From Tanytarsus gracilentus (lineage: Eukaryota > Arthropoda > Insecta > Diptera > Chironomidae), in assembly GCA_038502055.1 (NCBI GenBank), contig JAXRKN010000036.1, positions 1,054,001 through 1,118,000 on the forward strand: a stretch of DNA of 64,000 nt, written 5' to 3'. This document shows positions 22,606 through 36,401 of this stretch, piece after piece; position 1 is the stretch's first letter; each line of letters starts with the position of its first letter. The position numbers were made by a program, and so were the translations under genes. The notes beneath the pieces are model-generated. The model worked only from the letters and a program-made list of their open reading frames with translations. It was not told the origin of the DNA and searched no databases.

Positions 22606-24230
22606 AACTTTTTTAATTTATTTTAATTTTCTAGAGAAAAATATAAATTTTGATCTTTAAATGTGAAATTTTCTTCCACTGAAAAATTCTGCATATCATT
22701 TTATTCATTCATCAATTTCTATGCAAAAGAGGAAAAATGTTGCTGATATTTTATTGCATTCTCCAGCTTCCGTGATTCAAATTGAAAATGCAACAAAGAA
22801 TTTCTTCTTTTTCCATTTTGCAACATTTTTTTATGGGTTTCAATCAAAATAACAGAAAATTGTAAAAGTAATATCACGAATTGAACAATAACTTATGGAG
22901 CTCCTGTTGATATTGATTTTATGCCACAAATAGGGAGCGTAAACAAGTTTTTCTTCCTTCCTTCTGAAAAAAACCTGAAAAGTTTCTTAAAGTTGACATA
23001 TTTTTTACGATGTTGCTTAATTTTTCATGCAGTACGCAGCACTGCCCCAATTTCTTTAAATTCTTCTTATAGGAACTTTGTTATGGGAACTTTTTATTAT
23101 TATTCTCGCACTCTCAAATGAAACTGGAACAAATTCTTGAGTCTTGATATGGAAAAGTCTCTTCTTGGTACTTTTATTATATTCGAGAATAATTGAGAAG
23201 TCGTTGGGACTTTTTTGTTATGATTTTTTGTTGCTTTCTTCTCATTTCGCGTGCGTTGTCTTGTTATGTAGAAAGTTTTTCATTCCTTCGCATGTAAACG
23301 TTAAATTGCGTAAGTTATCTGTAACGATAAAAACGCTTGAAGAATACTAAAAAGTGTGATTGCATCAGGGGATGGCAACATTTTTTTAAAACAATCATGA
23401 AAATTCTAAAAATTTAACCACAGCGTCAATCACTACCATGTCAATCTAATAGTCTCACACAAAACCGCTTTTTGAAATTTCAATTATAAAATTTTCCCAT
23501 AACGACAATAGAAATCGCATCCGAGTTATTTAGCTCAAATTTGTTATTTAACAAAATAATCAGAGTAAAACATTTATTTAAATGATGGGAAATTTTTAAG
23601 CAATTTTATTCGGAACTAACTCTCGATTCTCTCTGGTGGTGTTCTATTATTATGAGTGTGCACAGAACAACAACAAGTACCCCCATATACTTTTGATGAT
23701 GATAGTTTGTAATTATGGTTTCATGTAATTCTCACTTGGCAATTTTGTGAAGAGATTTTCTGCTCATTCGGAAAATGAACATCGAATGGCATTGCGGTAA
23801 AGTGAATGTGAGTCAGGAATTATTAAAGTGAGGTCGAAAGAAGTTTTTGAGAAATTAAATTGTTTTTTACCTATTAAAAAATATTTATGTTAATTTTTAA
23901 AATAAATAAAAATATTAAAAATTTTTATTTTAAAAATTAAAAAAGTTAAATTCAAGTTTTAATTTTAAAAGAGATTTAAAAAATTTATTTTTCTCTCTCA
24001 CTCTCATTTTATGTTTTGTACATTTTCTACGCTCTCTTTTCGCTCTGTTCGTACACTCGTAGCCAACATATTTTTTCCTCACAACATAACTGTAAAAAAC
24101 TCTCCATAAAAATAACAACGATTGTGTTTGTGAGTTCGGCTTGACACGCGCCGCTTCGTGTTTTTGAGAAATCAATTTTTATGAGAGATTGTCGTTCGCT
24201 CTCTCACTTTTATGTATGAAGCCTTACTGC
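22606..24230. other. AT-rich non-coding stretch
   Basis: Nothing recognisable. The stretch precedes the candidate 5' exon. Confidence 0.5.
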
Positions 24231-24268
24231 ATGAAAAATTCAACAAGGAAAAAGTTGGGATACGATAG

Positions 24269-24275
24269 TCAGTCG
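24269..24275 (+). promoter_or_regulatory. Possible initiator TCAGTCG
   Basis: TCAGTCG matches the arthropod initiator TCAGTY and lies about 1.1 kb upstream of a strong donor at 25390. No TATA box precedes it, and I see no clear downstream element. Confidence 0.25.
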
Positions 24276-25390
24276 TATTTTTACTGTCGCAACGCAACCA
24301 TATACTCTTCTTCGTTTTCGAATCCAAACTTAAACTAAGCTATTTAGACCCCTTTTGACGGCAAAAATTGGTCAATCGAAATAATCAAAAGTGTCAAAGG
24401 AAAATTTTAAACATAATCGAAATAAATTTTTGCATCATAAACGATTTTTACTGAACAAAAATTGATAATTTTTTTGCAAAAATAATTATAAAAACATAGC
24501 AAGTGATTAAAAAATCGATTTACTTTAAAACGAGAAATAATTTTGGTTGAAAAACAAGAGGAAAAGTCGGAAAATTGTTTCCGCTTTTGCTCATTCTGTG
24601 CAAAGAAAATAAAAAAAAGAAGGAAAAATTTCTGGTGAATGTGTCTGTGTGTTAGTGGAGAAAAACATTAAAGTTTTCCTGCATTTTCATTTTTCCCTTC
24701 CGCCTCTTCTCAGTGTGCTTCTTTTTTTTCGGGGTGAAGATTTCTTCGTTTTCATTTTCACCGCGTGCGGCACATTTTCGGGAGCCAAAAAATCTACAAA
24801 GTTGTGCATTATTCACATGATACACGAGCGAAAGGCAAACAGAGATTAGTGCAAGCCCTAAAAAAGTACCTTCCGGGATTATAAGCGAAATTTATTTGTT
24901 ACCCGTGACAGTGACATTGCTTTCGGATTAGCAAAGAAAATTCTCAACAATAAAAGAGATTTAATTAAACCTTGTGGAATTTTCTAAAATAAATTTTGAC
25001 TCTCATCGCGTCTAAGAAATGAAAATTAATCGAAAGGAAAAGGAATGCAAAGAAAGCAATTAATTCGAGTGCGGTGAAAAGGTAAAATTCTCAGTGAAGG
25101 TTGAGAGCGGGTGCTATTGTGTATGAAAATTGTGTTATCAAGTGAAAATTCACCCTCAACCCCGGGTCATTCTCCCCGTTCTGTAGTTTTAATCAAAGAA
25201 GAAGAAGTGACAAGAAGAATTGTTGTTGCTTGGATTAATGGATTAATTGAGGAGAAAATTGCGTTTGAGGAAAAAAATATTTTTTGCTGTTGCGTTGAAG
25301 CAATTTAATCAGCATAAAAAGAACTACTACATTTCCCACACCTTAGAGCAAGTCGAGATAAAGATAGCACAGTGTGAAGTAAAAAACAAG
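24271..25390 (+). other. Candidate 5' UTR exon with consensus donor (start uncertain)
   Basis: The right end is well defined: AAAAAACAAG|GTAAGTCAG is a full-consensus donor at 25390/25391. The sequence before it has no pyrimidine-rich acceptor and many short upstream ATGs, as expected for a long untranslated leader. If spliced to the acceptor at 33231, the frame reads TAA AAA CAA GGT GAG, so a stop sits just upstream and translation would begin at the ATG at 33252. The start is set at the only initiator-like site and may be wrong; another possibility is near 24550-24600. Confidence 0.4.
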
Positions 25391-26466
25391 GTAAGTCAGA
25401 GTATGAAGGTCTTTTTGCGATGATATAATTTTTATAAAATTAACAAGTATTTTAAAATTCTTGGCACAACAAAATCGCTATAAAAAATTTAATTTTTTAC
25501 GTTCTTAAGTTCGCATTTAACGAATTTTCCACGCTTTTACCTTTCAATAAAACTTCTCCCCTCCCATCTACTCTTCGATACGTTATCATCTCTACAACAA
25601 TACAGTAGCTAAATCGAAACATCGAGTATATTGAAGTAAAATTGTATATAATTTGAGCGCTCCGCAAAAATTGTTTATTTAGCGAAAAATAAAGGCGAAT
25701 AAGAAGAAAGGAAATTTTATCTGTTCAGATTAACTCAAATGGAAATGTATGTGTAGAGGCAGTGCGGAGGGGAGGAGGACCATAAAAAAGGGAAGAAGAA
25801 GTAAAAGTTCCATTTTCCTATTAAAACTGAAGTCTTATAAATGCTAAACGTAAAATTACTTTATGGTAAATTTTCAGCTCTAATCTTTAAAGGTAGTTGA
25901 ACTGATGAGTTTTGCAAAAATGATTTAAACTCTTTTAAATTTACGTCAAATATCAAAAATTCATGTTTCTTGACATTCAAAAATTATTTTCTCAGAATTT
26001 TAAATCGATACTTTCGTAACCACCTGACATTTAAATCACCAGAAAAAAAATAAAATCATAAACGTCACTAATGGCGATATAATTTAATAGAGTGCGAGCT
26101 CCATTCACTCCACCAACCATTGTTGCCATTCTCCTTCGGGGGGAAATGCCAGATGATGAAGGGAGAAACTCATCAGTGCGTGCGGGCAGAAAAGAAATCG
26201 TTTTATGAAAATGTTATCAGTCGAGAGTAGAAAAAATGGTATGAATAATATTTGTTGATGGCAAATAGGAGGCGGAAGAAGTTTCCAATCTGTCAATCAT
26301 GCAAAAAAATTCAACCCCTTTTCTTTAAGGAAGTGAAAAAAAGAATTTCTAGACGAAAATTCATGCACATTTATTTTCAATTTCATTTCTATCAATCAAC
26401 TTGTAATCGATTAATTCTAATACTCTCATGTGAGATGTGCAGAAATTCCCATTTTAATTTGAAGAA

Positions 26467-26572
26467 GAGTCAGACACGAGATTTTGACGTTTGATGGCGA
26501 AATTTGAAATTTATTCAATTTTAATGAATAATTTTAATAAATCTGACTGACTAAAGATCTCGTGTCTGACTC
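26467..26572. mobile_element. GACACGAG palindromic MITE, copy 1
   Basis: Arms GAGTCAGACACGAGAT (26467-26482) and its inverted partner (26557-26572) match over 16 of 16 bases. The 106-bp unit has an AT-rich centre that is itself partly palindromic (TTATTC...GAATAA). A related unit lies at 45144-45236. No certain target duplication is visible. Confidence 0.7.
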
Positions 26573-26638
26573 CACTCTGCATTTCATATTCATACAAAAC
26601 GATGATCTCTGGTGTTATCTTATGTACTGAATTCTCTC

Positions 26639-26655
26639 GCACACACACACACACA
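26639..26655. repeat. (CA)n microsatellite
   Basis: About eight CA units without interruption. Confidence 0.9.
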
Positions 26656-29600
26656 TCCCTTCCTTCCTTTCTTCCATCGCACCACTGCTGCTGCTATTCC
26701 TGAAGCCGACTCGATTTCACTCACTCGATATGACTTATGAAAAAGGAAATATTACCGCTTAATATTCCCAACATGTGCACATGTAAGGCGAAGAGATGTG
26801 AAATGTATGTGCGGTACTCACTCGCTCGCTCTATGATTGCTTCAAGGATAATGTAAACATTCTCATCGAATGAATCTTTTGACTTTTGAACATCCTCCAA
26901 TGTGGCAGCATATTGCGATTACTTTCATATCCATAACTCATTTCATTCATGAGCTCGCTGGCTTTTGAGAAATTCTTGTTTATCTTAAAGTTCTAGGAAG
27001 CGATTATGCAAAAATCTATGTGTCGTACATTGAAGGATTAAAAGGATGTGAGGAGCGTAATTTATGACGTGCATATAAATTCTCATTAATGTCATTTACT
27101 AAAATTTTAATTAATATGGACATAAATTAGGTCTGGTATGTTGTTCATTAAAATCATTCGGGGTGGTACACTTTAATTTTTTGATTATAAAATATTTCTG
27201 TTGGTAATTTCAATCAGCTTACAAAGTTTTAGGATGACAGAAAATATATTGATTTTAATTTCGTTCTCGATTCAGTTTTACAGCAAATTTTCAAGCTCAT
27301 ATGTTAAAGTTTCAACATAAAATTTGCTCCCCATTATATTTAAATTTTTAATCAAAATCGATTGACTTTTTCACCCTAAATTCTCACTTATTATTATAAT
27401 GACTCAAATGTGATGCTTAAAATATTCAGAGAGAAAAAAAATCAAATAAAAATAGTTCGTTGATGAAAAAATTATGCAATAATGTTTGGGAATTTATCTC
27501 GATTTAAATTGCATATTTTATTTACTTTTAAGCACATGAATGAAAACTCTCGTCCCTCAATTTTTTTATTTGAAAACCGTGAAACCTGATGAAAAAGTTT
27601 TTACGGAATATTAAATTCCACTTCGATTATTCGCTCATCTTTAAACCATGATGTGTAGGAAAAAATTTTTCATTGGAAAATGATCTGAAAATTTCGTGAT
27701 GGAATGCATGCGAGGGTACAGAGGGGTTGATAAAATTTTTAAATATCTCAACTTTTGTGCATAATTCAAGCATTCTGTCGCTCAACTCTCGATAGATAAT
27801 GATGATGTCTTAGGGGAGAATTTAAAAAGTATAAGACGAAATTTTCATCATTTATTGAGCAGGAAAGTTAAAATATTAACATTGAGAAAAATGAAAATTT
27901 TCAATTCCTTGAAACGCATCGTAAATTCACTTTTTGATGTCAATATCGATTTTTACCGATTTAATTGCCCTCAGAGGAAAAAATCACATCCTTCCCAAAA
28001 CGACTTCACTCTTTCTCTTATGATGCCAGTCATAAAATAATAATGGCACGCCGTGAATAAAAATGCGACTCACAAAAGAGTTTGTTCCGCGCGGGCATTC
28101 ACAACAATATAAAAAAAAATATAACGAAATGAGAGAGAAGAATAATTTTTATGGATACAATAAAAATTTGCTAGAAAATTTAATGGCACTTGTGAATTGG
28201 AATATCATTTTCATGGGTAAAAGTCATCGTTTGAAAATAACTCAGAATATTTTTTTCCCATCACATAAATGCACGAATAAATTTTTAATCTTTCTCTTTC
28301 ATTAATGTCAGGTCGTTGTTCTTATTGACCGTCATTATCGTAGTCATAGTTTCTCTTTTATTGATCGCTTTTTGCGACATCGTCTTATGATTCACCATGG
28401 AGTCAATTTATTTTTAATCAGGACGAGAACAAAAAATTATGAATAAAAGAGCGCAAATGGATTATAAATTTATGTTTTGCGCTCTAACTTTAATGACTTA
28501 TGGAAATAAAAATTTAGAGGTTTTTGATGGTTGTATTAAAAAGGTGTGGTGACATTCACATTGAGGCTGCAATTAATTTTCATTAAATCTAAAAATATTC
28601 CTCCCCTTGATTTTTTACAACTTGCCACAATTTTTTTACTACATCAATTCATCTTTTTTCTCATGGCATTAATAAATTGCATGAGAACATGCATAACACC
28701 ACCAACAGAAGCAGCCATTATCTAAATTGCTCATAGCTCATGATGAAGATTAGCAAAACGACAAATATGACTTGTTCGTACATAAATTTTTTTGATTGGC
28801 ATCATAAAAGCATTTTTCTCTCTGACTCGCAAAAAGAATTGAAGAATTTAGTGGATTTGTAATTAATTTATTAGCTCAATTCACATCGATTAGTTAATTG
28901 AAAAATCATCCAGACACATGTGCACAGCGCTCTAATGAATAATGTACATTCTGAGAGCTTCATGGGCGATTGCCCAGCGGGGATGACAATCGCTGATTTA
29001 TGTTTGATGAATTGAATTTTGAAATCTGCATGATGAAATCCAGAGGAAATGAAATTGACGTGCAAGTCCGCATGGAATATCCACAAAATTTCTCCCAAAT
29101 GCATTTTTCAATTTCACTCTCTGGGCGCTCGTCTACTAATTGATTTCTTTCTTAATGGACTTATGTACATGCAAACATGCTTATGCCTTTCTTTATCTCA
29201 GCCATTCATTCCACTTCTATTCATCAAAAAAAAAACATATTTGAATGTGGTTAATTGAAGAGCTTAGTGCGTTCACCAGATGAGCTGCTTAACAGTTTGT
29301 TTTCAAAATACCAAAAAATCTCTAGCTGTAAAAAAGTTTGGAGTAAAATCCCTCTCTAGATTTTCAAAGTCAAACTTTAAGCGTTTAAATATCTCAATTT
29401 GATAAATTAAAATAAATTCTAAATAGCAATCGTGGTTAATTAAATTTTTAATTTATACAATGAAAATAACAAGCCAATAACCCTCAGAGTGTTACCTTCT
29501 CTCAAGTGCAACCCATGTTTCAAAAATATTTCAAGTTGAATTAATCAAAATGAGTTTGCAGATAATATCAAGGTCAAATAACACTTTTTGCAGTACATTA

Positions 29601-30921
29601 GGTAAATTTAATTCACACCTCAATTTTAATTACTGAAAACATCAACCTTGCACATGTTCACCTAAAACTTTCTTAAGTAACTATCTCATTAATTTTTATT
29701 TGAAAGACACAACGGAACCGTTTGAGAGTCAATCAATTATCAGTCATTCGATAATCAGAAAATTGAAAAAACACGAAGAGATGAAAAATATTTTTGGAAT
29801 TGGATATTTTTTTAAGCTCTAAGCAATTTAAGATTATAAATGAGATGTGATGGCCATTTAAGGGAGGAAATTAAATAAATTTCTGCAGACGAGCTATTTG
29901 CTATTTTCGGTCAATAATGCTTCTGGTTTTTATTTTTGGATGTGTGTTCTCTTTTCTCCATCACACAGTAAATTAAGTAATGTGATGAGCCTTGAGAATT
30001 AAATGATGAATTCATGAAAGCGATTGAGGGGAAAAAAATATTTGTCTGTTTTTCTTAATCACGATAGCTGCAAATTTCAATCAAGAATCTCATTACCGAA
30101 AAAAAAATCACTTCCTAATTAAATTTTGATCTCATCTCAATTTCAAGAACTAATCTGATTAGCATGAATAGATTGAATTTAATTCTCGAGAATTTTCAAA
30201 TCACGAAAATGAAACAGATCGAAATCCACCTTGGCGTGTATGAGAGAATTAAGTCTCGTTACTAATGAATAAAACAAAGCGTGAAAATCAACGAGAGAAA
30301 AAAAATGTAAATCTTTTGAATATAAAAAAATTACAATATGTGAGTTACAAATTAGCGACTTTGACGTGTGACAAATTTTTCATAATTGAATAGCGTCATA
30401 TAAAACGACGTTGGTGCCGCCTTGAAGGAAAAAGAAGGGCAAATTATAGTGTGAGTGTAATTTCTTATGGAGGTAACAATGCAATGAAAAGACGATGACT
30501 TTGACACTTAAAAAATTATGTCGAGCTTACATTTCCTCCTCGAATGTCATGAACAAAATTAATCTTAACCTTTTTCGACATCCAAAAATTGTCCATAAAC
30601 TTGCGCAAAAAAACGAAGCTGAAGAGAAAAGAAAAAGATTTTTTTTGATAGAGTCATTCCCATCTAATTTCGGCTTGTCTCCGGACTCGCACACAAACAT
30701 TCGTTCTCATTAATCTAGATAAATAATATTCATTGTGAAGGCATTGGATGATTTCAATTTCTTGACTCCGCTTTCGTTCTTTTTCTTCATTCCATAGTTC
30801 GAGCCTATGATGTCTTAATTTTGTAAGAGAAACAAAATTTAAAAGCGGACAATTGTAAAGCAAATGTGTGCAGAGCGGAGAGTTTTATTGCTGAGATCAG
30901 AACATGGAATTGATTTTTCTA

Positions 30922-31074
30922 ATTATAAGACGAGGGATGGGAACATGAAAATTATCAAAAAAAATAAAATGCTGCAAAAACTTTTTTAAAATCTAGGATT
31001 TGAACCTTTAAAATATTTACAAACCTAATCGCAAAAATCATTTTAAATTTCACAACCCTCGAAATGAAATTCTT
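30922..31074. mobile_element. Possible GAGGG-ended MITE
   Basis: The left edge CGAGGGATGGGAACATGAAA and the right edge in reverse complement CGAGGGTTGTGAAATTTAAA match at about 14 of 20 positions, around an AT-rich centre. It belongs loosely with the other GGGNTGG-ended short elements. Confidence 0.35.
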
Positions 31075-33213
31075 TCTCTTGTTCCTCCGACAACGACAAT
31101 GATGACGGCTTAAAATGAAATAGAATAAGAAAAGAGCGAGACAATAAGAAACCAATTTGGAGCTTTGCGCTTTCGAAAAGACAATGAATGTCTAATTAAA
31201 ATATAATTAAACTTTGTTTTTCTTCCCTCTCTCTCTTTTCTCCTTGTTCTAATTTTTTTCTATATTGCTCTTTAATTCGCATAAATAAAAGAAGAAAAAG
31301 TAATTAAAAAATAATATTCTAATAAGCGAGAAAATTGTTCTTTTTATTACAGGATTGAGGTTTGAGTTCAAAATTGGCATGTACAGCGTAAAATTTGCCG
31401 ACTCGAGCTTGTTGAATTTTTTTTCGGATGTGATTTATGGACTTGCTACTTCTCCTCGAACGCTGTCTCAATTAGCGTTAATTATTAACGCTTAACACTG
31501 AAAATTGCGTGAAAAATACTCATAAAAGACCTCACATTTGAAAACCCTCATCAGATATACGAATTTTGATGGTGAAGATAAAAAAAATATTAATGAATTT
31601 ATTATTTACATACGAGAGAGAAAAAAGATTGAAAATAAATCAAATAAGCGAGAGAGTATTGACAAATGTATCATTTTTGGGGCCGCATTGAATGAATTTG
31701 AGATTAAATCTCAGCGATTAAGCGACAATTTGCTGCCGATTTTTTATTGATTTTTCACGCCGCTCGTTAACATTTTTTTCTCCATTCATCTTTCGTGCAT
31801 TTAAAAAAGGAAGTATGGCTTTAAAATTTTCAAATTAATTGGAAACAGCTTCAGCGGTTCCTATTTGGGTCGCACATAAAATGCATCGTTTTCTTAAAAT
31901 TCTTTCACGATTACTTAAAGACTGAAAAATTATTCAACTTTTGGATTTTCTCTCATAAAAAAACATTAATTTACCCTCAAATAATTTCTTCTCAGGCTGT
32001 TCTCAGAACAACCCTCCGACTAGACATTTATCTTCACCTCAGCTCATAAAAAAGATTACTCTACAGGCAAAAATTTTGTAGCTCAACATTCGCCATGCTG
32101 AGAGACATTAAAAGTGACGATGACGATCGATTTAAAGCAGTTCAATGTAAACTTCCCGGGGAAAAAAATGTCCTCATCAAAACAGCTAGCGCAGTAGCAT
32201 AGCGGCAGTTGTTCGATAGAGGGCATAAAAAACATGAAAAATGAATTCTTAATAAACGCGATAAAATGGAGGCAAAAGTCGCTGTGTGGTTCAGAGATTT
32301 ATAAATTATGAACAAAGTTATCAATATCCTCTCTTCGTTTATGCGCTACGTTGGCGCCATCGTGATTGCTGATATGTCATTGAACTATGTGATTTGTGAG
32401 GACAAAAGGAGGAAGAGAAAATTTCAAATTGAGATGGATTTAAAAATTAAATATTTTTAGTTCATAAATTTTAAACTAAAGTTCCTCACCCCTCGATCAA
32501 AATATTTTTAAAAAATTCTCACCCTCGATTTCCAACACCTTGAATTTTTTCACTTAATTTTCATTGCCCAAAGCAACATAAAGTAAGAAGGAAATCGCGA
32601 TGGAAAATCAATAACTTCATCGCAAGACCAAAAAGTGTGTTTTTATCTCTTCGCCTGTGATGAAAATTTCCAAAGCATTGCATGAACTCTGAAAGGGAGT
32701 TCTCAAATCAGCTTGATAACTTTTATTTTTATTAATGAAGTGAAAATTAATCAAGAGCCAGTCAAAACATACACTCAGCTTCATGTGCGGGCACACACGC
32801 GATATTGATACAATTGTAGAAAATTATTGAAAAATTATTCGCAATCAATTATTTATCGCTTATTGAAATGAGCTGCAACTCAATCTCTCATTTTTTTGCT
32901 GCAACGTGTTGGAGACAGCAAGCAGCAAAAAAAGGGCATTATGACGGTGATAAATGAATAGAGAACAGTTATTTGAAAATATATTTTATGGGAGAGAGAA
33001 AATTATTCGTATTTTTTATACATGAATTTAATTTAATTTAAACACTGCACTTGTGAATGACTGACACAGCGATGTCATTTGAGATTTAATAAATCGGCGC
33101 ATTTGAAAATAAATATTGAAATTTTTATTTGCCATGCTAATGATATTCGAGTGTCAATGAGAATTTCAAATGAAAATTTGCTAAATATTTTGGATGTTTA
33201 TTAATTTTTGATA

Positions 33214-33237
33214 TTTTTTTTCTACTTTCAGGTGAGT
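33214..33237 (+). promoter_or_regulatory. Recursive-splice-type junction (acceptor directly followed by donor)
   Basis: A pyrimidine-rich tract and CAG (TTTTTTTTCTACTTTCAG) end at 33231 and are followed at once by GTGAGTCA. The juxtaposed AG|GTGAGT is the ratchet-point signature used in long insect introns for stepwise removal. TTAAT-like branch points lie 20-30 bp upstream. A second donor follows 51 bp later, so the site may instead bound a short exon. Confidence 0.5.
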
Positions 33238-33282
33238 CATCGAATTATATTATGAAGGGTTCGGAAAAGAGTTACAAAATAT
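33232..33282 (+). CDS. Candidate 51-nt exon with possible start codon
   Basis: It lies between the acceptor at 33231 and the donor ATAT|GTGAGTGAA at 33283. In the frame that fits the neighbours it reads ESSNYIMKGSEKSYKI, with two bases completing a codon at the left and one base left over at the right. The internal ATG at 33252 would be the start if the upstream exon is the untranslated one ending at 25390. If the exon at 8357 is used the frame is open from there. The leftover T joins the first two bases of the exon at 53082 to make TAT. The length and weak second donor make this tentative. Confidence 0.35.
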
Positions 33283-33758
33283 GTGAGTGAATTTTAGAAA
33301 ATAAATGAAAATTCTCTTCCATTGGATTTATGGACAAAAAACTTAAAAATAAACACAGCAAAATATTTAACGACCTCAAAATCAATAAAAAATTTGCCAC
33401 ACATAAACTTCCCATCATCATCTTCGCTCACTCGGCAATAACTTTTAAAATTTACTACCTCTAACAAAAGTGCAACCCGACACTCAACATTATTGTGTTG
33501 TGTTTGAAAAGCGATAAGAAAGCGAAAATGATGGGTAAAGACAAACAATTTTCTGACGATAATTTCCACCATAAATAAACAAACTTTTTTCCCTTCTATG
33601 CTGAGAACGCAATTTTTCGATGATTTTTAAACAACTTTGTTTGTCGCTGTTTTGTGCTCTTAGTGAGATTAAGTTGCGGCGAAGATAAAATAATTTGATG
33701 AGTCACTCTCATCGTTCCCTTCGTCGAAAGTATCAACAGCCCTCAATAATCATCTAAA

Positions 33759-34118
33759 ATGGATTTTCTCTTTATTATTCATAAATTGCTTCTCTTTCTG
33801 CCGCTTAAATACTCTTTGAAATTACTTCATTACTACGCAGTGCTCGTCGAGAAGAAGAAAAATAATTTTCAAGTGTTTATGGAGATAGCCGGATTTTTAA
33901 AAAGCGATTATACTGCGTGGTTAAATTGCTCTCGATTCAATTATCTTCTTATAATAACAGTTAAGATATCAAATTTAATTTCCTCTGTCAATAAATACAG
34001 CCATCGATATTGTGTTGATCAAGAATTCTTAACCGCGTCGAGATGGCTTAATTTGAGTCCGGTTTTTGGACTTAAGGAAATGTATTTATTTTATCAAGGG
34101 AAGGAGACATGCAGATGA
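33759..34118 (+). CDS. Unrecognised 119-codon open frame (low confidence)
   Basis: This is the longest plus-strand ATG frame outside the transposons and the left-hand genes. It starts AAAATGG, a fair context. The product begins MDFLFIIHKLLLFLPLKYSL, hydrophobic enough to be a signal anchor, and continues without recognisable motifs, Cys pattern or repeats. Codon use is mixed and not clearly coding. It lies about 0.5 kb after the candidate exon at 33232 with no splice signals linking it. In AT-rich DNA of this length, such a frame can occur by chance. Confidence 0.15.
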   Translation: MDFLFIIHKLLLFLPLKYSLKLLHYYAVLVEKKKNNFQVFMEIAGFLKSDYTAWLNCSRFNYLLIITVKISNLISSVNKYSHRYCVDQEFLTASRWLNLSPVFGLKEMYLFYQGKETCR

Positions 34119-36401
34119 TGATTTATTGAAGACCAAATGAAAAAAATTTTGAGTAAACTCAAATAATTTAATGCATCCCTTGATTTTCATACTCAAGAAA
34201 ACATAAAAAATACTAAATCATCATCAGCTTCTTAACATCCCTAAAATAATTGACTCAAAAGTTTCAGTAATTTTGTTAATGCGAGTTTAAGAAGTAAAAA
34301 ATGATAAAAACTCATTAAATTTTTTGATGTGAATATAAAAAATTTTCACGAGACAAAAGTTACTGCTGTGCGGCGTCTAAATACTCAATGACTCCATTCT
34401 TCTTCTTTTTCTTCATCAAACGATCACCTCTAACAATGCGTCTCTCATATCGAGTGAGTAAATGAAATTTCAATGAAATATGATTTCAAATTAAACACAA
34501 AGTGAGGTTTCTCCGATCAGAACAAGAACTTTTTTGTTGCAGAGACTTCCAAGGAGAGAAATAATAATTAATTATTCGATCAGAAAAGGCTAAACAGTGA
34601 GTCTCTCGATATAATAATGACTCGACAAAAATGAACCTTCTTCTGATATTCAGTGAGCATCATCGTTATAATGCTCGATTGTGATTATGCATTGTTGAAA
34701 AATTTTATTCAGTCTATTATCGCTGTAATGTGCATGTTACGGCTCTATTTCCGCACTGATGTGTTTGCGAGTTTGCATCGAGCGCTAATATTGTGTCAAT
34801 CATGTCAATATGGCTGTTTTACTCCGGCATTAACTGTGCCACGACATTATGCCATGGTGACATGTGACACCATAAAAAATATTTTGCTTCCACAGAAGCA
34901 CATTCGGGGGTGAATCCAGTAATTATGGTTTTAACAATTTTATTGACCGTCGGTCATTAGATTTTATCGCGTCCCTAAATTTTCGTACAAATCCAACACA
35001 AACTCAATTATTCACACTCGTTACAAAAGCTCAAACTACATTGCCAGTTCAATTTAACGGTCATAGGGCGCCGAAATTATCATGTTTTGACACACTAAAA
35101 TTATCATATTTCTTTTTTGCATGCGCACGAGATTCGCAAACAATGTATGTATGACTCATGTTATTTTTTAAAAAAAGGCGAGAAATTGATGGTGCTTGCA
35201 GTGGTTGTAAGCAAGGCGCAGGCAGTCTTCATCATTTGCGAAGAGTTTCGACAACTTTGATTGACAATTGAATGGGAAATGAAGAAGAAGAGAAAAGAAT
35301 TGTTGTTTAAAATTTAACGACCCATCACTGACGATGTTTGATGCCATCGCTGTTGCTCACTTACAGGTATTTCAATTTTTTTTATTTGAGTGACGTACCA
35401 GCGAAGAGATTCCACATGAATGATTAAATATAGTTACGCGCCTGACGACGATAAATGCCAAAATGTTGACAAATTATTATTGCTGTTATTTTCTCGTGAG
35501 GTGTTTAAGGATTGACATTTTTTCAGGTGTGATTTTTCACATGCAAAAAATATTTATTTAGGTACCGATAAAAAAATATTTTCACATGCATAAAAAGTTA
35601 TTTAACTACTGCACTGATAAAAAATATTTTTAAATTTTTATTTTTAAAACGGAATAAAATTTTTTTAAAATTTTCTTCACCTTCAAAATTTCCACGAACT
35701 TCAAACCTCGTCAAAAAGGAAGTAATTTGAATCTCTCTTCTTTATCACGGCGTCAACTCCATGCGCTAATGCTCAACTTTCATCGCCATCGTCGACGACG
35801 CCAACGTGACTTTTTTTAAATAAAGTTGACGATAATGCGATCATGTATCATGGATTGTATCAATTTCCACCATCCAGCTTTCCAAGGAAAACTTAAGCAA
35901 GATGAGAACAAAATGTTAATGAGATAGGACGGAAGATGAGTCGAATTGAAAATTAACGAGCGCAATTCAATCACGTGGTGCTATAGCTTTAATAGTTAGA
36001 TCCAATTAGTAGCATCCGAAAAAAAGAAATTCACTAATTTTCTATCTAAAGCTCACCGTAGCATGTCCGAAAAATGTTACGATGAAATGGAAAGCTTTAC
36101 ACTCGTCGGTGAGCGCATGAGAAGAGGAAAACTTTTTAATTTACGGAGGAATTTCTTATCAGAATCATTGGCATCGCAAGACATTCGGGAGGGTATGTAA
36201 TTGGCTTCAGTAGAACGGAAAAATTTATTCTTGCTCTATGCTCTTTGCTTCTGGTCTGTAATTACTAACATTGTAAGGAGAGAGAGAGAAAAAAGTTCAA
36301 GCTTTACAAAGCACAAAAAGTTTTCTTTCCTCTCGGCCATGGCCACCGTTGTAAATGAGTGAAGTGAAGTTGAAATTAAGGCAGGAATTGTGGTTGAGGT
36401 C

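Larger units (their letters stand above)
25391..33231 (+). other. Probable long intron
   Basis: The intron would run from the GTAAGTC donor to the TTTCTACTTTCAG acceptor. It contains a palindromic MITE (26467-26572), a (CA)n run at about 26640-26655, a possible MITE (30922-31074), and otherwise AT-rich DNA with chance frames. Confidence 0.4.
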
